Source: a bacterium (GTDB lineage Bacteria > Desulfobacterota > Binatia > UBA12015). From it: a stretch of DNA of 11,896 nucleotides. The translations under genes and the position numbers were made by a program. Below the pieces are notes generated by a model. The model had not been told where the DNA came from, searched no databases, and worked only from the letters and a program-made list of their open reading frames with translations. The stretch is taken from assembly GCA_029976905.1 (NCBI GenBank), contig JAPOLW010000069.1, forward strand, positions 1 through 11,896. The letters run 5' to 3'. Shown here one piece after another: positions 7,716 through 11,896 of the stretch (positions within the stretch are counted from its first letter, which is position 1; the number at the start of each line of letters is the position of its first letter).

Positions 7716-8840
7716 CTAGATCTTGCGGAGGCGCGAGGCGAGATCGGCCATCGACTCGAAGTCCCGAGCGCCGCGACCGGTGAAATTGCCCCCCATGTTG
7801 GCGAGAATGAAATGGCTGCATCCGGCATCGACGAGCGGTGCCACTGCGTCGGCGATCTCCGCGGGCGTCCCGAAATAGTATTGCTCCTCCAGAAGCGCGG
7901 AGGTCATGCGGGACTGGGCCAGCGCGACCTGTTCCCGGGTGATCTGCGCCGGGACGAGTTCGATCTGGCCGGCGAAGTCGTCCCCCAGGGGATGATCGAG
8001 GCCGTGGGCCCGCCAGACCACGCCGGGCAGGCCCAGGGCGTTGTAGCCGATGTAGGGACTCGCCATGGCTTGTTCCAGGACCTGCGCGCGATCATCGCCC
8101 AGAACCAGAAGCATGGTCTGTGAGGCGACGAAGCCGTCCATCGACCGGCCGGCCGCCGCGGCGGCCCCGGAGATCACGTCCAGCCGGCGGCCGTATTCCC
8201 GCCCGCTCACGACCTGCCCGGGCAGCCACCCATCTCCGAAACGCCCGGTGAGAGCGAGCATGCGGGGCGCATGAGAGCCCACATACAAGGGCGGCGGACG
8301 ATCCTGCCACAACGGCAAGTCGAAGACCGCGCCGCTGAGACGGTAGTAGCGCCCCTCGAAGTCCACTGGCCTGCCCTGGCTCGCATACAAGAGTTCGAGG
8401 ACCTCGAGCGCTTCTTCGAGACGGGCCACCCGATGGGTCGCGGGCAGCCCGTACGGGGCCGTGTTCTCCCGCAGTCCATTGCCAATGCCAAACCTCACGC
8501 GCCCCTCGGAGAGGTGATCGAGCGTGACGAAGGTCTGGGCGAGCGAGACCGGATGGCGACGGATCGCCTCGGTCACCGATGTCCCCACGAAGAGATCCGG
8601 GAAGCGAGCGGCGACATGCGCCATCACAGGCACCGGATCGAAGAGCGCGTCCCCCGACGGGATCACCGAAGCCGCCGCACACATCTCCGGCGTCCACATC
8701 CACTTTGGGGCGAAGCCCATGAAGTGGTCCGGGAACCAGATCGTATCCGCTCCCAGCGCCTCGGCCTGCTGGATCGAGAAGGTCGAAACAAAAAAGGGCG
8801 CGAGGCATCCGTCTTGATAGCCAATGCTGACGCGGCTCAC
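7716..8840 (-). CDS. LLM-class flavin/F420-dependent oxidoreductase
   Basis: Bacterial-luciferase-like TIM-barrel oxidoreductase, likely cytoplasmic, using F420 or reduced flavin; substrate unknown. I set the start at GTG 8840-8838, with GGAGG 5 nt upstream; the frame stays open to 9026, but the extra N-terminus is arginine-rich and not family-like. In the 374-aa product, TIWFPDHFMG (33-42), ASVIPSG (57-63), GTSVTEAIRRHPVSLAQTF (86-104), LDHLSEGRVRFGIGNGLREN (107-126) and GDGWLPG are standard LLM landmarks. Motifs resemble the Mer/phthiodiolone-ketoreductase-like branch, where F420 is the usual cofactor. It is divergent from the DUF1214 gene and 84 nt ahead of the symporter small subunit, probably first gene of the minus-strand cluster. 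Confidence 0.9.
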   Translation of the reverse strand: MSRVSIGYQDGCLAPFFVSTFSIQQAEALGADTIWFPDHFMGFAPKWMWTPEMCAAASVIPSGDALFDPVPVMAHVAARFPDLFVGTSVTEAIRRHPVSLAQTFVTLDHLSEGRVRFGIGNGLRENTAPYGLPATHRVARLEEALEVLELLYASQGRPVDFEGRYYRLSGAVFDLPLWQDRPPPLYVGSHAPRMLALTGRFGDGWLPGQVVSGREYGRRLDVISGAAAAAGRSMDGFVASQTMLLVLGDDRAQVLEQAMASPYIGYNALGLPGVVWRAHGLDHPLGDDFAGQIELVPAQITREQVALAQSRMTSALLEEQYYFGTPAEIADAVAPLVDAGCSHFILANMGGNFTGRGARDFESMADLASRLRKI

Positions 8841-9069
8841 GGCCGCCTCCGGGTTCGATGTCGCATCCAAGGCTTCTCGCACGCGTTTCCGCTGCTGTCG
8901 ATGGCCGGTCCGAATCGCTCCGCGACCGACCGCGACGAGCCGCCCCGGTCGCGTTTCGCCCGAACCCCGACGGCCGATTCCAGTGACGACCCCGTCCTCC
9001 GTACTTGCAAGCGAGTGCCCGATCACGCAACCCTGACGCAGTTCCCTCTTTCACCGCCCGGAGACTCTC
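8841..9069. promoter_or_regulatory. Divergent promoter region between oxidoreductase and DUF1214 genes
   Basis: This 229-nt gap should hold promoters for both flanking genes. CGCGACCG at 8921-8928 and CGGTCGCG at 8946-8953 form a perfect 8-bp inverted repeat with a 17-nt spacer. CTTGCAAG at 9004-9011 is an 8-bp palindrome about 60 nt ahead of the DUF1214 start. Shine-Dalgarno sequences are good at both ends (GGAGG for the oxidoreductase, GGAG at 6 nt for DUF1214). I could not fix -35/-10 boxes. Confidence 0.4.
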
Positions 9070-10227
9070 ATGCCAAAGACCGACACGACCACACCTGCCG
9101 CCCGCGATGGCGCGTCCGACGAGGCCGCCCTCGCCTACGCCGAACTGGCCGCACTCCTGGGCGAAGTCGAGGCGGGCTACATCGGCCCACAGCGCGAAAT
9201 GCATACCGCGCAGGAACGAGCCGCGGGTCGGTACCTGATCGCCAACGCTCTGCAGCACGGTTTTGAGTGTTGGTTCCCCGCCGACCCCGAGCGTCCCTTG
9301 TTCCAGCGCTGGCTCAGCACCACCAAGAAATTGCTCGGCGACAATCCGGACGCCGTGTACTACGGCGCCATCATCGATCCCAGGCGCACCTACCGGATCC
9401 GCGGCAACGTACACGGAGCCTGCTACACCTCCTTCGCCGTCGAGGCCGGCGCCCGCGATGGAAACCTCTCGCAGGGCGTCCTCGGCACCCTGAACGATGA
9501 TCAATTCGACGTCGCGGCCGACGGCAGCTACGAACTCATCGCCGGCCCCGACCCGGGCGAGCGCAACGCGCTGCGCCTCCCTCCCGAAGCAGGCAGCATC
9601 ACGACACGCCACTACTGGGAGTGGGAGCGGAGTCCCGCCGCGGACCCGACCTTCCACGTGCCTCTTTGGATCGAACCCGTGGAGGACCCGGGACCCGCCG
9701 CCCCGATGGACGACGCCGCGATCGCCGCGGGTGTCCGTCGCGTGGCCAATTTCCTGCGTGGCATCACCCTCGACTTTCCGGATCTCCAGATCGATCTGAT
9801 GCCAGCCTGGGTTTCGCGCGAGGTCAATCGCTTCGACAACTCGGCCTACGAGGAGAGCAACGCCGAGATCGGGTACTCTGCGGTCGACAACGCCTACCTG
9901 CAAACACGCTACGAATTGGGTCCCGAAGATGCGCTGGTCATGCGCGGGCGCTTTCCGCTCTGCCGCTTTGCCAACGTGGTCCTCTGGAATCACCGACTGC
10001 AAACACCGCCCTACCGCTATCGACGCGTTTCACTCAACCGCCGCCAGACGATCGTGGACGACGATGGCACCTTCTCGATGGTAGTGGCGCACCGCGACCC
10101 CGGTGTCCCGAACTGGCTGGACGCCGCCGGAATGGAGTCGGGAATGATTTTCTGGCGTTTCCTGCTGCCGCAGGGAAAGTTGCCTCCCATCGAGAGCGAG
10201 GTCGTCCGGGTGTCCGACCTCGGCTGA
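9070..10227 (+). CDS. DUF1214 domain-containing protein
   Basis: A 385-aa protein of unknown biochemical role. Start ATG at 9070 has GGAG 6 nt upstream. No signal peptide or membrane helix is visible, so it is probably cytoplasmic. The C-terminal part (about 300-375) carries DUF1214-like sequence: YRYRRVSLNRRQT, DDDGTFSMVVAHRDPGVPNW and a glycine followed by FWRFLLP. The N-terminal two-thirds includes YYGAIIDPRRTYRIRGN (97-113) and is probably the all-beta part common to these proteins. Relatives are often annotated only by the domain name in actinobacterial and deltaproteobacterial genomes with lipid or steroid degradation, so a link to such metabolism is plausible but unproven. It is divergent from the LLM oxidoreductase and may share its control region. 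Confidence 0.85.
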   Translation: MPKTDTTTPAARDGASDEAALAYAELAALLGEVEAGYIGPQREMHTAQERAAGRYLIANALQHGFECWFPADPERPLFQRWLSTTKKLLGDNPDAVYYGAIIDPRRTYRIRGNVHGACYTSFAVEAGARDGNLSQGVLGTLNDDQFDVAADGSYELIAGPDPGERNALRLPPEAGSITTRHYWEWERSPAADPTFHVPLWIEPVEDPGPAAPMDDAAIAAGVRRVANFLRGITLDFPDLQIDLMPAWVSREVNRFDNSAYEESNAEIGYSAVDNAYLQTRYELGPEDALVMRGRFPLCRFANVVLWNHRLQTPPYRYRRVSLNRRQTIVDDDGTFSMVVAHRDPGVPNWLDAAGMESGMIFWRFLLPQGKLPPIESEVVRVSDLG

Positions 10228-10273
10228 GGGCAAGGCCGGCCCCCGCATGGGTCCGCGCGCCATCCCTGCGGCG

Positions 10274-11185
10274 TCACCCAGCAAGGGGAAGACGCAACAG
10301 GAAGACGGCGCCCCCGTCCGGGTGGTTCTCGCCGGTGAGCGCGCCATCGTGGAAGTCGGCAATCGAGCGGCAGATCGACAGGCCCATCCCCAGTCCGCCC
10401 TCCCGGGTCGTGTAGAAGGGATCGAACATTTGTTTGCCTGCCTCGGGAGAGAGCCCGGGTCCGTGATCCCGCACCCGAAGGGAAACGAACCCCTCCTCCA
10501 TGGCGGTCGAGACCTCGACACAGCGTCGAACCGCCGGTTCAGAATCGACCGCGACCAGCGCATTCTGCACGAGATTGACGAGCACCTGCTGGACCTGCAC
10601 CCGATCGGCGGGGATCCCCGGCAAGTTCGGAGCCAAATGAAGAAGGAGCGAAACACCACGACGACGTGCCTCGAAGTACAGAAACTCGGAAACCTCATCG
10701 ACCAGGTCGTTGAGCGATAGGACGTCCGAGACCCGCCCCGACTGGCAGAGGAAGCCCCGCGCCTTCCCGACAAGCGTGCCCGCGTGCAGGGATTGACGCT
10801 GAATTTCATCGAATTTCTCGAGGATTCGCTCGCACTCCAGAACGCCCCGTTCGATCTCCCGGCGAGCCGCCCCCGCCATGGCGCTGATTGCCGCCAGGGG
10901 TTGATGCAATTCGTGCGCGATCCAAGCCGCCATCTGATCGGCGGTCGCCAGGCGCAGGGCGTCGGCGAGTTGAGAAGAGAGATGTTCGGCTTCGAGTCGG
11001 GCGTCGACTTCCCTTTCGCACTCGTACTCCAGAGTCTCCCAGAGCATGAGAAGTCCCGAGAGCACCTCGGCCCGGGGCGTCGGGCCCGCCTGATCGATCA
11101 GCTCTTCATCGATTCGGCAGTGCCCTGCGGCCATGTTCCCGAGATGAGAGAGGATCTCATTCCAGTCGATGGACGATTCGCTCAT
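10274..11185 (-). CDS. Soluble sensor histidine kinase, orphan
   Basis: A 303-aa cytoplasmic histidine kinase. The phosphoacceptor is H91 in WIAHELHQPLAAI (HisKA). The catalytic domain shows the N-box LVNLVQNALVAV (202-213), G1 DHGPGLS (240-246), F-box FDPFYTT (254-260) and G2 GLGMGLS (264-270). No membrane segment or recognised PAS/GAF sensor is seen; residues 1-85 are mostly helical with an acidic, possibly coiled-coil stretch (about 48-75). There is no receiver domain here or in the neighbouring genes. ATG at 11185 follows the STAS-like gene's stop by 1 nt, so the two are translationally coupled and the upstream protein is the likely functional partner. The input signal and phosphotransfer target are unknown. 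Confidence 0.93.
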   Translation of the reverse strand: MSESSIDWNEILSHLGNMAAGHCRIDEELIDQAGPTPRAEVLSGLLMLWETLEYECEREVDARLEAEHLSSQLADALRLATADQMAAWIAHELHQPLAAISAMAGAARREIERGVLECERILEKFDEIQRQSLHAGTLVGKARGFLCQSGRVSDVLSLNDLVDEVSEFLYFEARRRGVSLLLHLAPNLPGIPADRVQVQQVLVNLVQNALVAVDSEPAVRRCVEVSTAMEEGFVSLRVRDHGPGLSPEAGKQMFDPFYTTREGGLGMGLSICRSIADFHDGALTGENHPDGGAVFLLRLPLAG

Positions 11186-11186
11186 T

Positions 11187-11639
11187 CTATCCGCTTCGAC
11201 GTCCGAGCCGCTCGAGCGCTTCTTCTACGGTCGTGACGACGTCCACCTTCTCGAACCCCAGCGCAGCCGCGGCAAATCGCATTTCGAACCGCAACCGCCA
11301 ATTCTCGCCCACCACAAACGTGAGAGTCTTCAAGGCGACGAGACGAGGCAGGCGCTCACGCACGACCCTACGCGTCGCCGCAGACGGGCGAGTGCTACCG
11401 GTCGAGTCGACGATCAAATGGTATCCGGCGGACGACTCTCCCAGCTCGGCGACACGATCCATCGCCAGGGCGGCGGTGTAGGGCGCGGGGACCGGCATTT
11501 GCTCGACGAAAATGATGTCGGGAGCGATGAGGCGGACGCGCGACCGGAGAGCCTCGCTTTCTTCCACCGAAGCGTCGGGGTCGTATCGACGATTCTCGAA
11601 GAGTAGTTCACCCCGAACTGGATCCGTCCGCGTGCTCAC
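11187..11639 (-). CDS. SpoIIAA/STAS-like small protein
   Basis: A 150-aa soluble protein read as a STAS-like (SpoIIAA-fold) domain from its alternating beta/alpha pattern: LIAPDIIFVEQMP, YHLIVDSTGSTRPSAATRR, ALKTLTFVVG, FEKVDVVTTVEEALERL. DSTGS sits roughly where STAS anti-sigma antagonists carry their regulatory Ser/Thr (inference). I place the start at GTG 11639; a TTG at 11675 with AAGGTG upstream would add 12 residues and is a real alternative. It ends 1 nt before the soluble histidine kinase start, so both are probably made together. An alternative reading is a degenerate receiver domain, but I see no phospho-acceptor Asp context or Lys at the expected place. The fold call is moderate. 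Confidence 0.68.
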   Translation of the reverse strand: MSTRTDPVRGELLFENRRYDPDASVEESEALRSRVRLIAPDIIFVEQMPVPAPYTAALAMDRVAELGESSAGYHLIVDSTGSTRPSAATRRVVRERLPRLVALKTLTFVVGENWRLRFEMRFAAAALGFEKVDVVTTVEEALERLGRRSG

Positions 11640-11695
11640 CGTCCGAGTGTACGGGGAATGGTCACACGGGAGCAAGACACCTTCAGCGAGAAACG

Positions 11696-11710
11696 AGCCC
11701 GGGGCGGGCT
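11696..11710 (-). terminator. Possible intrinsic terminator after the acyl-CoA dehydrogenase gene
   Basis: On the minus strand, AGCCCG-CCC-CGGGCT forms a perfect 6-bp G+C stem with a 3-nt loop, followed by CGTTTCTC. It lies 23 nt beyond the acyl-CoA dehydrogenase stop and before the STAS-like gene, the right place to separate the two transcripts. The T-tract is short, so the call is tentative. Confidence 0.35.
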
Positions 11711-11732
11711 GCGCCGACTCCCCTCACAGACC

Positions 11733-11896
11733 TCATGGGCCGCTGAAGACTTTACTGGCCTGCGGGCGACCGAGGTAACTCTCTTTCGGATCGTAAGCGC
11801 GGGGATCGTCCGCCCAGCGCGACAGCTCCGCGCGGCCGACGACGAACCAGTGGACTTCGTCGGGCCCGTCGGCCAGGCGCAGGGTGCGCTGGTTGG
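11733..11896 (-). CDS. Acyl-CoA dehydrogenase, C-terminal fragment (cut by window)
   Basis: Only the last 53 codons are present; the gene continues beyond the right edge. The visible sequence includes RTLRLADGPDEVH, the C-terminal signature of FAD-dependent acyl-CoA dehydrogenases, followed by WFVVGRAEL and a hydrophilic tail ending KVFSGP before the TGA at 11735-11733. The enzyme would introduce a 2,3-double bond into an acyl-CoA, passing electrons to ETF. The ADGPDEVH form is common in the ACAD10/11-like and FadE groups of degraders, but the substrate cannot be told from this fragment. It reads toward the STAS-like/kinase pair on the same strand, with about 90 nt and a possible terminator between. 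Confidence 0.85.
   Translation of the reverse strand, partial: NQRTLRLADGPDEVHWFVVGRAELSRWADDPRAYDPKESYLGRPQASKVFSGP

Noticed and set aside
8841..9026. N-terminal extension of the LLM oxidoreductase
   Set aside because: The extra 62 residues are arginine-rich and unlike the family, whereas GTG 8840 has GGAGG at the proper distance.
8092..10002. 636-codon minus-strand open frame across the oxidoreductase and DUF1214 genes
   Set aside because: It runs out of frame through one recognised gene and antisense to another; no coherent domain is seen.
10228..10273. Shared terminator between the convergent DUF1214 and histidine kinase genes
   Set aside because: Only an imperfect GGCCCC/GGGTCC pairing and a short GGCCGGCC palindrome are present, without a T-tract.

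Overview
The window is a G+C-rich (about two-thirds by eye), tightly packed bacterial chromosome segment with no tRNA, rRNA, CRISPR array, insertion sequence or phage gene that I can see. The gene mix (luciferase-like oxidoreductase, DUF1214 protein, thiolase, acyl-CoA dehydrogenase, the DUF4212/SSS symporter pair, a DUF6607 lipoprotein and an orphan soluble histidine kinase) suggests an environmental, lipid- or acid-degrading Gram-negative of the former 'Deltaproteobacteria' (Myxococcota/Binatota-like). The lipobox protein fits a Gram-negative envelope. The taxonomic guess is an inference of low confidence.

Layout, left to right. (1) 1-1175 (+): 3' part of a GT4 glycosyltransferase, cut by the window edge. 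(2) 1215-2333 (-): a DUF6607-type lipoprotein, convergent with the glycosyltransferase. (3) 2334-2643: a divergent control region containing a perfect 7-bp-arm palindrome. (4) 2644-3471 (+): a class I SAM-dependent methyltransferase. (5) 3570-8840 (-): a co-directional cluster, in transcription order LLM-class oxidoreductase, DUF4212 symporter small subunit, SSS symporter large subunit (ATGA overlap), a small HEWGH membrane metalloprotease-like protein, a thiolase (14-nt overlap) and a small secreted four-cysteine protein. (6) 8841-9069: a divergent promoter region. (7) 9070-10227 (+): a DUF1214 protein. (8) 10274-11639 (-): a two-gene signalling unit, a SpoIIAA/STAS-like protein followed after 1 nt by a soluble histidine kinase. 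(9) 11733-11896 (-): the C-terminal end of an acyl-CoA dehydrogenase.

Working together (inference): the symporter pair would import a small carboxylate with sodium. Thiolase and the acyl-CoA dehydrogenase point to beta-oxidation or acetoacetyl-CoA chemistry, and the LLM oxidoreductase to a flavin- or F420-dependent redox step. The STAS-like/histidine kinase couple has no receiver or DNA-binding partner in view. The least described parts are this signalling couple, the HEWGH membrane protein coupled to thiolase, and the small secreted cysteine protein.
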